Source: Streptomyces sp. ISL-98 | GTDB lineage: Bacteria > Actinomycetota > Actinomycetes > Streptomycetales > Streptomycetaceae | Direction: 5' to 3' | Length of the DNA: 55,116 nt | NCBI RefSeq assembly: GCF_018614055.1 | Contig: NZ_JAGGPB010000011.1 | Span: forward strand, 1 to 55,116 | Part shown: positions 24,711 to 34,355 of the stretch, piece after piece | How the letters are laid out: every line of letters starts with the position of its first letter | Numbering within the stretch: position 1 is the first letter of the stretch | Translations under genes and position numbers: made by a program | The notes under the pieces: generated by a model | What the model saw: the letters and a program-made list of their open reading frames with translations, nothing else | Database searches by the model: none | What the model was told of the DNA's origin: nothing

Positions 24711-25783
24711 GCCGTCCGGGGAACGGGCTGCGTCCCTTCTCGATCAAGACCAAGCTCGGCACTCTCGTCGTCGTCTCGGTCTTCATCACCACCGGCCTGA
24801 TCCTGGTGGCCCTGCGCACCAAGACCGAGCTGCGCTTCATCACCGTCTTCTCGGTGATCGCCTCGATGCTGATCACCCAGTTCGTGGCGCACAGCCTGAC
24901 CTCGCCGCTGGACGAGATGACGACCGTGGCCAAGTCCATCGCGCACGGCGACTACACCCGGCGCGTGCGCGGCGCGGGCCGCAGGGACGAGCTGGGCGAC
25001 CTGGCGGCCACGATCAACCGCATGGCCGACGACCTGGAGTCCGTGGACCGGCACCGCAAGGAACTGGTCGCCAATGTCTCGCACGAGCTGAGAACCCCGA
25101 TCGCGGGGCTGAGAGCCGTGCTGGAGAACGTCGTGGACGGGGTCTCGGCCGCCGACCCCGAGACGATGCGTACGGCGCTGAAACAGACGGAGCGCCTCGG
25201 ACGGCTCGTCGAGACGCTGCTGGACCTGTCCCGGCTCGACAACGGCGTCGTGCCGCTGAAGGCGCACCGCTTCGAGGTCTGGCCGTACCTCTCGGGCGTA
25301 CTGAAGGAGGCGAACGTCCTCGCCTCGCAGCGCGGTCTCGCCTCCGGGTCGGGCAGGCATACGCGCACGGACGTGCATCTGCACCTGGACGTCTCGCCGC
25401 CCGAGCTGACCGCGCACGCGGACATCGAGCGGCTGCACCAGGTTGTGGCGAATCTCCTCGACAACGCGGTCAAGCACAGCCCCCCGCACGGCCGTGTCAC
25501 CGTGCGCGCCCGGCGCGGGCCGCAGCCGGAGAGCCTGGACCTGGAAGTACTGGACGAGGGGCCCGGCATCCCCGAGTCCGAGTGGCACCGGGTGTTCGAG
25601 CGTTTCAACCGCGGCACCCTGCCGTCCCCGCACGGTCCCGGCAGCGACGGCGGCACGGGCCTGGGCCTCGCGATCGCGCGCTGGGCGGTGGATCTGCACG
25701 GCGGACGCATCGGGGTGGCCGAATCTTCTCGTGGTTGCAGGATCCAGGTCACCCTTCCGGGAATCGTGCGACCGTCCAGTTGA
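24707..25783 (+). CDS. Sensor histidine kinase of the adjacent response regulator
   Basis: A 358-residue membrane kinase. Two closely spaced membrane helices ([18 protein letters not shown] and [18 protein letters not shown]) are separated by only a few residues, so there is almost no extracellular sensor. A HAMP domain follows ([22 protein letters not shown]). The H-box is [15 protein letters not shown], the N-box [14 protein letters not shown], the G-boxes [10 protein letters not shown] and [11 protein letters not shown]. The short loop suggests that it senses the membrane or a partner protein. Its ATG overlaps the response-regulator stop codon. Confidence 0.96.
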   Translation: MSRPGNGLRPFSIKTKLGTLVVVSVFITTGLILVALRTKTELRFITVFSVIASMLITQFVAHSLTSPLDEMTTVAKSIAHGDYTRRVRGAGRRDELGDLAATINRMADDLESVDRHRKELVANVSHELRTPIAGLRAVLENVVDGVSAADPETMRTALKQTERLGRLVETLLDLSRLDNGVVPLKAHRFEVWPYLSGVLKEANVLASQRGLASGSGRHTRTDVHLHLDVSPPELTAHADIERLHQVVANLLDNAVKHSPPHGRVTVRARRGPQPESLDLEVLDEGPGIPESEWHRVFERFNRGTLPSPHGPGSDGGTGLGLAIARWAVDLHGGRIGVAESSRGCRIQVTLPGIVRPSS

Positions 25784-26042
25784 CGTAGGGTTCGAACCGG
25801 AGCCACACGTTCTGCGTGTACTCCATGGGAGGTACGGTCCGGCGGGGCCGTGTCCACGGTCCGGCCTGTCCGGGCCACAGCGGAACCACGCATGTTTCCC
25901 GCCATTTCCTGCGCCGAAACCAGCACTCCGGTGTGACTTACGCGACGGATGGCCCGCCCGGCCTGCACCTCTCGGCCGGGGAGGCGTAGCCTTTATTTCC
26001 GCTGTCCATCACCTTGCGAAGCGGAAGAGGGCGGTTAACGCC

Positions 26043-29000
26043 GTGTCGTCTCAGTCCCCCAGTAGCTCGAGCATCTCGACCGACCAAGACGGGCAGGGAA
26101 AGAACCCTGCCGCTGCCTTCGGTCCCAATGAGTGGCTCGTCGACGAGATCTACCAGCAGTACCTCCAGGACCCGAATTCGGTCGACCGCGCCTGGTGGGA
26201 CTTCTTCGCCGACTACAAGCCCGGTACCACGCCCGCGGCGGAGAAGCCCGCCGCGGACACCACCGGGGCCACCACCGTCGCACCCCAGGCCGCGCCGGCC
26301 CCTGCCGCGCCCCCCGCCCCGGCTCCGGCTCCGGCCGCAGCGCAGGCCCCGGCTCCGGCTCCGGCCCCCGCCAAGGCCGCACCGGCCGCGCCCCCGGCCG
26401 CTCCGGCCGCCAAGCCCGCCACCGCCCCCGCACCGGCCGCCGCACAGCAGGCCGGCGTGCAGGCGAAGGCCGAGCCCGCCGAGGCCCCTGCCGGCCCCGA
26501 GTTCGTGACGCTGCGCGGCCCGTCCGCCGCGGTTGCCAAGAACATGAACGCCTCCCTGGAACTCCCCACGGCCACGTCCGTGCGCGCCGTCCCGGTGAAG
26601 CTGCTGTTCGACAACCGCATCGTCATCAACAACCACCTCAAGCGCGCCCGTGGCGGGAAGGTCTCCTTCACGCACCTCATCGGGTTCGCGATGGTGCAGG
26701 CCCTCAAGGCCATGCCGTCGATGAACTACTCCTTCTCGGAGAAGGACGGCAAGCCGACCCTGGTCAAGCCCCCGCACGTGAACCTGGGCCTGGCCATCGA
26801 CCTGGTGAAGCCCAACGGCGACCGCCAGCTCGTCGTCGCGGCCATCAAGAAGGCCGAGACGCTCAACTTCTTCGAGTTCTGGCAGGCGTACGAGGACATC
26901 GTCCGCCGCGCCCGCGCGAACAAGCTGACGATGGACGACTTCACCGGAGTCACCGCGTCGCTGACCAACCCCGGCGGCATCGGCACCGTCCACTCCGTGC
27001 CCCGCCTGATGCCCGGACAGGGCCTCATCATGGGCGTCGGCGCGATGGACTACCCGGCCGAGTTCCAGGGCACGTCGCAGGACACCCTGAACAAGCTGGG
27101 CATCTCCAAGGTCATGACGCTGACCTCGACGTACGACCACCGGGTCATCCAGGGCGCCGCCTCCGGCGAGTTCCTGCGGATCCTCGCCAACATGCTGCTC
27201 GGCGAGAGCGACTTCTACGACCAGGTCTTCGAGGCCCTGCGCATCCCGTACGAGCCGGTCCGCTGGCTCAAGGACATCGACGTCTCGCACGACGACGACG
27301 TCACCAAGGCCGCGCGCGTCTTCGAGCTGATCCACTCCTACCGGGTCCGCGGCCACGTCATGGCCGACACCGACCCGCTGGAGTACCGCCAGCGCAAGCA
27401 CCCCGACCTCGACATCAACGAGCACGGGCTCACGCTGTGGGACCTGGAGCGCGAGTTCGCGGTCGGCGGCTTCGGCGGCAAGTCGATGATGAAGCTGCGC
27501 GACATCCTCGGCGTACTGCGCGACTCGTACTGCCGCACCACCGGCATCGAGTTCATGCACATCCAGGACCCCAAGCAGCGCAAGTGGATCCAGGACCGTG
27601 TCGAGCGCCAGAGCTCCAAGCCGGAGCGCGAGGAGCAGCTGCGCATCCTGCGCCGGCTGAACTCGGCCGAGGCCTTCGAGACCTTCCTGCAGACGAAGTA
27701 CGTCGGCCAGAAGCGCTTCTCGCTGGAGGGCGGCGAGTCCGTCATCCCGCTGCTCGACGCGGTCATCGACTCCGCCGCCGAGTCGCGCCTCGACGAGGTC
27801 GTCATCGGCATGGCCCACCGCGGCCGCCTGAACGTCCTGGCGAACATCGTCGGCAAGTCGTACGCCCAGATCTTCCGCGAGTTCGAGGGCAACCTCGACC
27901 CCCGGTCGATGCACGGCTCCGGCGACGTCAAGTACCACCTGGGCGCCGAGGGCACCTTCACCGGTCTCGACGGCGAGCAGATCAAGGTCTCCCTGGTCGC
28001 CAACCCCTCCCACCTGGAGGCGGTCGACCCGGTCGTCGAGGGTGTCACCCGCGCCAAGCAGGACGTCATCAACAAGGGCGGTACGGACTTCACGGTCCTG
28101 CCCGTCGCGCTGCACGGTGACGCGGCCTTCGCCGGCCAGGGTGTCGTCGCCGAGACGCTGAACATGTCGCAGCTGCGCGGCTACCGCACCGGCGGCACCG
28201 TCCACGTCGTCATCAACAACCAGGTCGGCTTCACCGCCGCCCCGGAGGCATCGCGTTCCTCCATGTACGCCACGGACGTGGCCCGCATGATCGAGGCGCC
28301 GATCTTCCACGTGAACGGCGACGACCCGGAGGCCGTGGTCCGCGTCGCGCGGCTCGCCTTCGAGTTCCGCCAGGCGTTCAACAAGGACGTCGTGATCGAC
28401 CTCATCTGCTACCGCCGCCGCGGTCACAACGAGGGCGACAACCCGGAGTTCACCAACCCGCAGATGTACACGCTGATCGACAAGAAGCGCTCGGTGCGCA
28501 AGCTCTACACCGAGTCCCTCATCGGTCGCGGTGACATCACGCTGGAAGAGGCGGAGCAGGCGCTCCAGGACTTCCAGGGCCAGCTGGAGAAGGTCTTCAC
28601 CGAGGTCCGCGAGGCCACCTCGCACCCGGCCGCAGCGCCGGTCACGGGCCCTCAGGCCGAGTTCCCTGTGCAGGTCACCACCGCGGTCTCCCAGGAGGTC
28701 GTGAAGCGGATCGCCGAGTCGCAGGTCAACATCCCGGAGCGGATCACCGTCCACCCGCGCCTGCTGCCGCAGATGCAGCGCCGCGCGGCCTCCGTGGAGA
28801 ACGGCACCATCGACTGGGGCATGGGCGAGACCCTCGCCATCGGCTCGCTGCTGATGGAGGGCGTCCCGGTCCGGCTGTCCGGCCAGGACACCCGCCGCGG
28901 CACCTTCGGCCAGCGCCACGCGGTGCTCGTCGACCAGATGACCGGCGAGGACTACACCCCGCTGCAGTACCTCGGCGACGACCAGGCCCGCTACAACGTC

Positions 29001-29858
29001 TACGACTCGCTGCTCAGCGAGTACGCGGCGATGGGCTTCGAGTACGGCTACTCGCTGGCCCGCCCGGAGTCGCTGGTCATGTGGGAGGCCCAGTTCGGTG
29101 ACTTCGTCAACGGCGCGCAGACCGTCGTCGACGAGTTCATCTCCTCGGCCGAGCAGAAGTGGGGCCAGACCTCGGGTGTGACCCTGCTCCTCCCGCACGG
29201 TTACGAGGGCCAGGGCCCGGACCACTCGTCCGCCCGCCCCGAGCGCTTCCTCCAGATGTGCGCGCAGAACAACATGACGGTCGCCATGCCGACGCTGCCG
29301 TCGAACTACTTCCACCTGCTGCGCTGGCAGGTCCACAACCCGCACCACAAGCCGCTCATCGTCTTCACCCCGAAGTCGATGCTGCGTCTGAAGGCCGCGG
29401 CGTCGAAGGCGGAAGAGTTCACCAACGGCGGCTTCCGCCCGGTGATCGGCGACTCGGCCGTCGAGGCGGCCGCCGTCCGCAAGGTCGTCTTCTGCACCGG
29501 CAAGGTCTACTACGACCTGGAGGCCGAGCGTCAGAAGCGCGGCACCACGGACACCGCGATCATCCGCCTCGAGCGCCTGTACCCGCTGCCGGGCACGGAG
29601 CTCCAGGAAGAGATCGCCAAGTACCCGAACGCCGAGAAGTACCTGTGGGCGCAGGAGGAGCCGGCGAACCAGGGTGCGTGGCCGTTCATCGCGCTCAACC
29701 TGATCGACCACCTCGACCTGGCGGTCGGCGCCGACATCCCGCACGGCGAGCGCCTGCGGCGCATCTCGCGCCCGCACGGCTCGTCCCCGGCGGTCGGCTC
29801 GGCGAAGCGCCACCAGGCCGAGCAGCAGCAGCTGCTCAACGAGGTCTTCGAGGCGTAG
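26043..29858 (+). CDS. kgd: Multifunctional 2-oxoglutarate dehydrogenase E1/E2 (Kgd/OdhA type)
   Basis: A 1271-residue fusion typical of actinobacteria. An E1 N-terminal tag ([30 protein letters not shown]) is followed by an Ala/Pro-rich linker (about 60-150), an E2-like succinyltransferase domain (about 155-390) with the YDHRVIQGA catalytic motif, and the E1 thiamine-diphosphate part with [23 protein letters not shown] loop and [13 protein letters not shown]. There is no lipoyl domain, as expected. It catalyses oxidative decarboxylation of 2-oxoglutarate to succinyl-CoA in the TCA cycle, together with Lpd and a lipoylated E2 encoded elsewhere. The start is GTG ([10 protein letters not shown]). 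Regulation by GarA/OdhI-type FHA proteins is known for relatives. Confidence 0.97.
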   Translation: MSSQSPSSSSISTDQDGQGKNPAAAFGPNEWLVDEIYQQYLQDPNSVDRAWWDFFADYKPGTTPAAEKPAADTTGATTVAPQAAPAPAAPPAPAPAPAAAQAPAPAPAPAKAAPAAPPAAPAAKPATAPAPAAAQQAGVQAKAEPAEAPAGPEFVTLRGPSAAVAKNMNASLELPTATSVRAVPVKLLFDNRIVINNHLKRARGGKVSFTHLIGFAMVQALKAMPSMNYSFSEKDGKPTLVKPPHVNLGLAIDLVKPNGDRQLVVAAIKKAETLNFFEFWQAYEDIVRRARANKLTMDDFTGVTASLTNPGGIGTVHSVPRLMPGQGLIMGVGAMDYPAEFQGTSQDTLNKLGISKVMTLTSTYDHRVIQGAASGEFLRILANMLLGESDFYDQVFEALRIPYEPVRWLKDIDVSHDDDVTKAARVFELIHSYRVRGHVMADTDPLEYRQRKHPDLDINEHGLTLWDLEREFAVGGFGGKSMMKLRDILGVLRDSYCRTTGIEFMHIQDPKQRKWIQDRVERQSSKPEREEQLRILRRLNSAEAFETFLQTKYVGQKRFSLEGGESVIPLLDAVIDSAAESRLDEVVIGMAHRGRLNVLANIVGKSYAQIFREFEGNLDPRSMHGSGDVKYHLGAEGTFTGLDGEQIKVSLVANPSHLEAVDPVVEGVTRAKQDVINKGGTDFTVLPVALHGDAAFAGQGVVAETLNMSQLRGYRTGGTVHVVINNQVGFTAAPEASRSSMYATDVARMIEAPIFHVNGDDPEAVVRVARLAFEFRQAFNKDVVIDLICYRRRGHNEGDNPEFTNPQMYTLIDKKRSVRKLYTESLIGRGDITLEEAEQALQDFQGQLEKVFTEVREATSHPAAAPVTGPQAEFPVQVTTAVSQEVVKRIAESQVNIPERITVHPRLLPQMQRRAASVENGTIDWGMGETLAIGSLLMEGVPVRLSGQDTRRGTFGQRHAVLVDQMTGEDYTPLQYLGDDQARYNVYDSLLSEYAAMGFEYGYSLARPESLVMWEAQFGDFVNGAQTVVDEFISSAEQKWGQTSGVTLLLPHGYEGQGPDHSSARPERFLQMCAQNNMTVAMPTLPSNYFHLLRWQVHNPHHKPLIVFTPKSMLRLKAAASKAEEFTNGGFRPVIGDSAVEAAAVRKVVFCTGKVYYDLEAERQKRGTTDTAIIRLERLYPLPGTELQEEIAKYPNAEKYLWAQEEPANQGAWPFIALNLIDHLDLAVGADIPHGERLRRISRPHGSSPAVGSAKRHQAEQQQLLNEVFEA

Positions 29859-29877
29859 TTCCGGACGCGTACGACCC

Positions 29878-29916
29878 GGAGGGCCCGGCACCGCAGCACG
29901 CGGTGCCGGGCCCTCC
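29878..29916. terminator. Bidirectional terminator between kgd and the fxs locus
   Basis: GGAGGGCCCGGCACCG and CGGTGCCGGGCCCTCC form a perfect 16-bp stem with a 7-nt loop. It lies between the convergent kgd and fxsT genes and can serve both. Confidence 0.85.
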
Positions 29917-29938
29917 GGCGTACGGTCCGGGCGTACGG

Positions 29939-32908
29939 TCAGATCGTCTGCGGCTCGAAGTCCCAGTACGGCCGCTGCCCTTCGAGCATGTGCCGCACCT
30001 GCTGGTGCTCCTGGAAGAAGTTCTCCGTGAGCCGCTCCACGGCGCCCCTCTGGATCGCTTCGCCCGCGTCGGCGTCGCCCAGGGTGCGCAGGTCCTGCGC
30101 CAGACCGGCGGCGAGGTTGAGCGTCAGGACATGGGCGTCGCCGACGGCCCGCCGTGCCCGCTCCAGGGCGTCCCTGCCGAGCGCCGCGGCGCCCTCCACG
30201 TCACCGGCGGCGGCCCGCGCGGACGCGGTGTTCATGGCGCAGCCCACGGACCAGACGTGCGCGGCGCCGAGCGCTGCCTGCATGTTCTTCCTGGCCTGCT
30301 CGGCCCGTATCAGCGCGGCCTCGTGTTCGCCAGCGTCGCGCTGGATGAGCGCGCAGTTGTCGAGCGCCCCCGCGGCGTACGGGTGGGCGTCCCCGAGGAG
30401 TACGGCGTACCGCTCGGCGGTGGTTTCGGCGATCTCCCGGGCCGCGGGCAGGTCGCCCATGTTCCGCAGCAGCATGGCGTAGTCGGTGCTGACCAGCAGC
30501 GCCTCCGGATGGGCCGCGCCGCGGCGCCGGGTGATCCGGTCGCGGACGGAGCGCATCAGCGCGGCGGCGTAGCCGAGATTGCCGTCGCGGCGCATGCAGA
30601 GCGCGAGGTTGTGTTCGGCCAGGAGGGTCTGGCTGTGGTTCTTGTCGAGCACCTGGGCGTGCAGCCGGCAGTTCTGTTCCTGCACGGCGAGCGCCTCGCC
30701 GTAGCGGCCGAGGAGCCGCAGCATCCAGGCCGTGTGCAGGCCCGCGTGCAGGGTGAGCCGGCTCTTGCCCCCGAAGAGCGCGATGCTCGATTCGAGGATC
30801 TCGTTGTGGAGGTCGTGGGCTTCCTGGTAGCGGCCGAGGAGCCCGATCGCGATGGCCAGGTTGGAGCGGATGGACAGGATGCGGGGCACCTGGAACTCGC
30901 CGAGCAGGTCGGTGGCGCTGTCCGCGGCGTCCTGGAAGAGGGCGCGCGCCTCGTCGTACGCGCCGAGGGCCATCAGGGTGCCGCCGAGGCCGTTCTTGGC
31001 GCGTACGAGCTCGATGGGACCCGCCTCGGGGGCGGCGCTGACGCGTTCCAGGGTGGCCCTGCCGATGTTCTCGGCCGCCGTGTAGTCGCCCAGTCGCCGT
31101 TCCATGTTGGCCAGTTGGTGCAGTGCGACCAGTACGTCCGGGTCGGTGGGCCCGGAGAGGGCCTGCCAGGAGTCGACGGCGGCCCGGCTGAGGCGCCGCC
31201 CCTCGGTGTATTCGCCGCGCACCCGCAGATATTCGACGCAGTTGAGTACGACGGCACGCACATCGCGGTCGGTGGACTCCAGCGCCCCGGCCTGGGCGAG
31301 GTGCGGCACGAGTTCGGCGTACCGCTGCCAGTGGCGGCCGCAGCCCGGGTCGCGCGGGTCGCCCGCGACCAGCACGCGGCAGGCGATGGCCGATGCCCGG
31401 GCGTGCTCGCCGGGCGCGAGGTGGTTGCGTACGAAACGGTGGAAGAGCCGGTGCATCCGCAGTGTGCCGACGGTGACGATGTCCATGCGCGGCCCGGGCT
31501 CGTACTCCACGCGCATCGAGGTGGCCTCGGAGAGGGTGCGCAGCGCGGAGTTCCAGGTGCTCGGCTCGCCGACCAGCGCCGCCAGATGGTCCGGCAGATC
31601 GCCGGCGCGGGCGACGCGCAGCAGCCGTGCGGGCACCACGTCCGGTGAGAAGAAGCAGAGCAGGACGAGCAGTTCGTACACCGGCGGATGCTGCTCCCGC
31701 AGTCCGTTGACGGTCCTGCCCCAGGCGGCCTGGAAGCCGACCGGATACTCGCGCGAGGGTTCCACGTCGGCGACATGGGGGTCGCCGTACTGGAGGTGGC
31801 GGACGTAGTCGGGGACGGACGCGGTGGGGTGGGTGTCCAGCCAGGCTGCCGTCTGGTCGATGAGGAGCGGCAGGTCCTGGACGGCCGAGGCGAGCCGGTC
31901 GGCGTGCTCGGGGGTGAGGCGTCGGGTGCGCAGGCAGGCGAAGGCGACGCTTTCCTCGCGTGCGAACGACGGAAGCCCGACGAGTTCGGCGCCCTTCTGG
32001 GACCAGGTGGTCCGGGGCGTGGTGATGAGGAGGTGCCCGGGCCCCTCAGGCAGCAGGGTATCCAGCGCCTCCGGGTCCTCGGCGCCGTCGAGTACGACGA
32101 GCCAGCGGCGCCGGCCGCGCAGGGCGTTCTTGGCTGCCTCGATGAGGTCGGTGAGTTCGGCGCGGCCGCCGTGTTCGACGCCCAGCTGGTCGGCGAGTGC
32201 GGCGAACTCGGAGCGGGCGCGCAGGCGGACGGAGGCGCTGACCCACCACACGATGTCGTACTCGCCCGCGTGCCGGTGCACATACTCGATCGCGACCTGC
32301 GTCTTGCCGACGCCGGGGGGACCGTGCAGGGCGACGCGGGCCCCTTCGCCGCCTGCGGCGAACGCGTCGTGGAGCTGTTCGAGGATTTCCTCACGGCCGG
32401 TGAAACGGCGGTTGTGGCGCGGGGCGTTGTGGACGTCCTGCAAGTCGTCGGGGAAGCGGGGGCCGCGGGCCAGATCGACCGGCCGCCCCGCTTCGGCCGC
32501 CACTCCGGCGGTGGCGAGCAGCCGGCGGGACGCTTCGGCGGGCCCCAGGCCGCGCAGGCGGACCGGGGCGAGCGGGGCGGCCTCGTCGGGCAGCGTGGCG
32601 GCGGTGACGGTGACGGAGGCGATGCGCTCCCCGTGCACCCGTACGACCTGGCGCAGTACGGCTTCCCAGGCGCGGCGGCGCTCGTCGGTGAGGCGCAGGA
32701 ACCAGTCGTCGATGACGATGAGGAGGCGTCCGGGGCGCTCCAGGAGCTCGGTGAGGACCGACTCCTCGGCCGCCCGGTGCAGGGGGTCCCATCGGACCAG
32801 GCCAGGTCGCGCGTCCGTGCCGGCCAGCTGGAATTTCATCCAGTCGACCCAGGACTGGGACTGTCCCGCGTAGACGACTGTGACGTACTGCTGTGGCGCG
32901 CTGGGCAT
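29939..32908 (-). CDS. fxsT: TIR-like / NB-ARC / TPR protein of the FxSxx system (FxsT)
   Basis: A 989-residue STAND-type NTPase. The first 125 residues (YVTVVYAGQSQSWVDWMKFQLAG, then VRWDPLHRAAEESVLTELLE and LLIVIDDWFL) look like a TIR domain, with Glu82 in RRAWEAVLRQ as the possible catalytic acid. The NB-ARC part has Walker A GPPGVGKT at 196-203 and Walker B WLVVLDGAED at 269-278, with TTPRTTW as the RNBS-type sensor. About 400 C-terminal residues are tetratricopeptide repeats. The plan resembles plant NLR immune receptors and known FxSxx-COOH system proteins. GAGGAG precedes the ATG. It is the last gene of the VMAP/Fxs operon, 77 bp after fxsB; the spacer has an AT-rich patch with GTTCT-N6-AGAAC. 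Confidence 0.88.
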   Translation of the reverse strand: MPSAPQQYVTVVYAGQSQSWVDWMKFQLAGTDARPGLVRWDPLHRAAEESVLTELLERPGRLLIVIDDWFLRLTDERRRAWEAVLRQVVRVHGERIASVTVTAATLPDEAAPLAPVRLRGLGPAEASRRLLATAGVAAEAGRPVDLARGPRFPDDLQDVHNAPRHNRRFTGREEILEQLHDAFAAGGEGARVALHGPPGVGKTQVAIEYVHRHAGEYDIVWWVSASVRLRARSEFAALADQLGVEHGGRAELTDLIEAAKNALRGRRRWLVVLDGAEDPEALDTLLPEGPGHLLITTPRTTWSQKGAELVGLPSFAREESVAFACLRTRRLTPEHADRLASAVQDLPLLIDQTAAWLDTHPTASVPDYVRHLQYGDPHVADVEPSREYPVGFQAAWGRTVNGLREQHPPVYELLVLLCFFSPDVVPARLLRVARAGDLPDHLAALVGEPSTWNSALRTLSEATSMRVEYEPGPRMDIVTVGTLRMHRLFHRFVRNHLAPGEHARASAIACRVLVAGDPRDPGCGRHWQRYAELVPHLAQAGALESTDRDVRAVVLNCVEYLRVRGEYTEGRRLSRAAVDSWQALSGPTDPDVLVALHQLANMERRLGDYTAAENIGRATLERVSAAPEAGPIELVRAKNGLGGTLMALGAYDEARALFQDAADSATDLLGEFQVPRILSIRSNLAIAIGLLGRYQEAHDLHNEILESSIALFGGKSRLTLHAGLHTAWMLRLLGRYGEALAVQEQNCRLHAQVLDKNHSQTLLAEHNLALCMRRDGNLGYAAALMRSVRDRITRRRGAAHPEALLVSTDYAMLLRNMGDLPAAREIAETTAERYAVLLGDAHPYAAGALDNCALIQRDAGEHEAALIRAEQARKNMQAALGAAHVWSVGCAMNTASARAAAGDVEGAAALGRDALERARRAVGDAHVLTLNLAAGLAQDLRTLGDADAGEAIQRGAVERLTENFFQEHQQVRHMLEGQRPYWDFEPQTI

Positions 32909-32985
32909 TCTGCGGCTCTCCTCGGTCCCGGAGACGTACGGTGTTCAGCGTCCGGAAAGCTATTTCATTGTGCGTCAAGTTCTCA

Positions 32986-34197
32986 TTAAAGAACGTGAGT
33001 TGACTGGGTCCGCGTCAATACGGACGGTAGCTGTTCGGCGACCCGTCCTGCGGCGTGTCTGATGAGCCGCTCCAGGTCGGCGCAGTACACGCTGGGGTGC
33101 CGGAACCCGGAGTCCGTCGCGTAGCGGTGGGCGTAGTTGCCGCCGCCGCAGACGCGCAGGACGGGGCAGGCCAGGCACTCGTCGGCGAGCGCGCGCGCTC
33201 CGAGGTGGCGGGCGGCTATGCCGGGGTGGCGCAGTGCCTCGTCGAAGGAGTTGCGGGTGACGTCCAGGCCGGTGCCGGGGGCGCCCGCGTAGGCGGTCTT
33301 GAGCGAGTCGACCTGCTCGATGCTCCCGTCGGTGTCGACGACCACGGCGGCGAGGGGGGAGAGCCCGACGGACTCGGCGGCGCTTTCCGCGCCGAGCAGC
33401 AGTGCGACGATCTCGGTGAACAGCCGGACGCGGGGGCGGACGCCGTCCGGTGACTGCCACCACAGGTCAAAGGCGCGGGCCAGCCAGTCGCCGTACGGCG
33501 TGGGGCGTGGCCGGAACCGGCCCGGTCGCGCGCCGCCCCAGTGGGCGTGCGGCAGGAGGAAGTCGACGGCGGGCGGTCGGAGCGCGGCCAGGGAGCCGTA
33601 CACCTCGTCCGGGTCGGTCGCGGCGTCGACGGTGCACAGCACGCCGGCGTACGAGGCCGGGTACTCCTCGGCGAGCAGGCGGGCCGCCCGGGAGGCGGCG
33701 GGCCAGGACAGACGTCCGGCATGGTCTGTGCGGCGTGCGTTGAGCGCGGGCGTACCGCCGTCGAGGCTGAGGCCGACGCGGATCCGGGCGGCGGCGAGGC
33801 GGTCGAGGGCGGGGCGGGTGAGCAGGGTGCCGTTGGTCTGCACGGTGGCGGTCACCTCGGTGGCCGGGGACACGGGAGTGACGGTGGACGCAGTGGTGAC
33901 GGCGGAGACGGCGCGGCGTACGGCCTCCGCGTAGGCGATCACCGGCTCCGGGCCGCGGAGCAGCGGCTCGCCCCCGTGCAGTTCGATCCGGATCCGGGAC
34001 AGCCGGTGGGCGGCGGTGTGCTCGGCGATGCGGTGGGCGGTGCGGCGCACGGTGTCGTCGGAGACGCGGGCGGGCCGCTCACGCCAGCTGGCGTCGGGGC
34101 TGCGGTAGATGTAGCAGTACGTGCAGGCGAGGTTGCACCGGCTGTGCACCTTGAGCACGAACTGGTGGAAGGGGACGACCGGGCCGTCGCCGCTCAT
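32986..34197 (-). CDS. fxsB: Radical SAM/SPASM peptide maturase FxsB
   Basis: A 403-residue radical SAM enzyme. The iron-sulfur motif CNLACTYC places cysteines at 21, 25 and 28, followed by the SAM-binding LHGGEPLL and the strand VGLSLDGGTPALNARR. The C-terminal SPASM-like region DECLACPVLRVCGGGNYAHRY and a later VYCADL would hold auxiliary clusters. FxsB-type enzymes belong to the three-residue cyclophane-forming maturases, which join an aromatic side chain to the beta carbon of the residue two places later. This is the short form without the metallohydrolase-like extension seen in many FxsB proteins. Its start overlaps the precursor stop (ATGA). Confidence 0.9.
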   Translation of the reverse strand: MSGDGPVVPFHQFVLKVHSRCNLACTYCYIYRSPDASWRERPARVSDDTVRRTAHRIAEHTAAHRLSRIRIELHGGEPLLRGPEPVIAYAEAVRRAVSAVTTASTVTPVSPATEVTATVQTNGTLLTRPALDRLAAARIRVGLSLDGGTPALNARRTDHAGRLSWPAASRAARLLAEEYPASYAGVLCTVDAATDPDEVYGSLAALRPPAVDFLLPHAHWGGARPGRFRPRPTPYGDWLARAFDLWWQSPDGVRPRVRLFTEIVALLLGAESAAESVGLSPLAAVVVDTDGSIEQVDSLKTAYAGAPGTGLDVTRNSFDEALRHPGIAARHLGARALADECLACPVLRVCGGGNYAHRYATDSGFRHPSVYCADLERLIRHAAGRVAEQLPSVLTRTQSTHVL

Positions 34198-34355
34198 GGA
34201 GCGTCTTCGTAGTACGCGACGACGGGCTCGCCACTGGCCTCGCGCTCGCGCAGTTCGGCCAGGACGGCGGCAAGGGCGGGATGCGCGACGTCCTCGGGCG
34301 CGGGGCGGCCGAATGCGGGCAGGGGTAAGCCGGAGAGCTCGGCGGACGGGGTCAT
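34194..34355 (-). CDS. fxsA: FxsA-like RiPP precursor peptide (C-terminus Y-E-D-A-P)
   Basis: A 53-residue peptide between the vWA protein and FxsB genes, linked to both by ATGA overlaps. Its centre EDVAHPALAAVLAELRERE matches the usual FxsA helix, and the last residues VVAYYEDAP occupy the place of the FxSxx-COOH motif. Here Phe is replaced by Tyr and Ser by Asp (Y-E-D-A-P). In three-residue cyclophane chemistry an aromatic residue is linked to the residue two places later, so Tyr-Glu-Asp, or the overlapping Tyr-Tyr-Glu, is a plausible core. Function of the mature peptide is unknown. The start ATG has GAGG upstream inside the preceding gene. Confidence 0.85.
   Translation of the reverse strand: MTPSAELSGLPLPAFGRPAPEDVAHPALAAVLAELREREASGEPVVAYYEDAP

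Noticed and set aside
25938..29891. Open frame of over 1300 codons antisense to kgd
   Set aside because: It mirrors kgd codon bias, has no domain, no start site and no homology; it is a product of high GC content.
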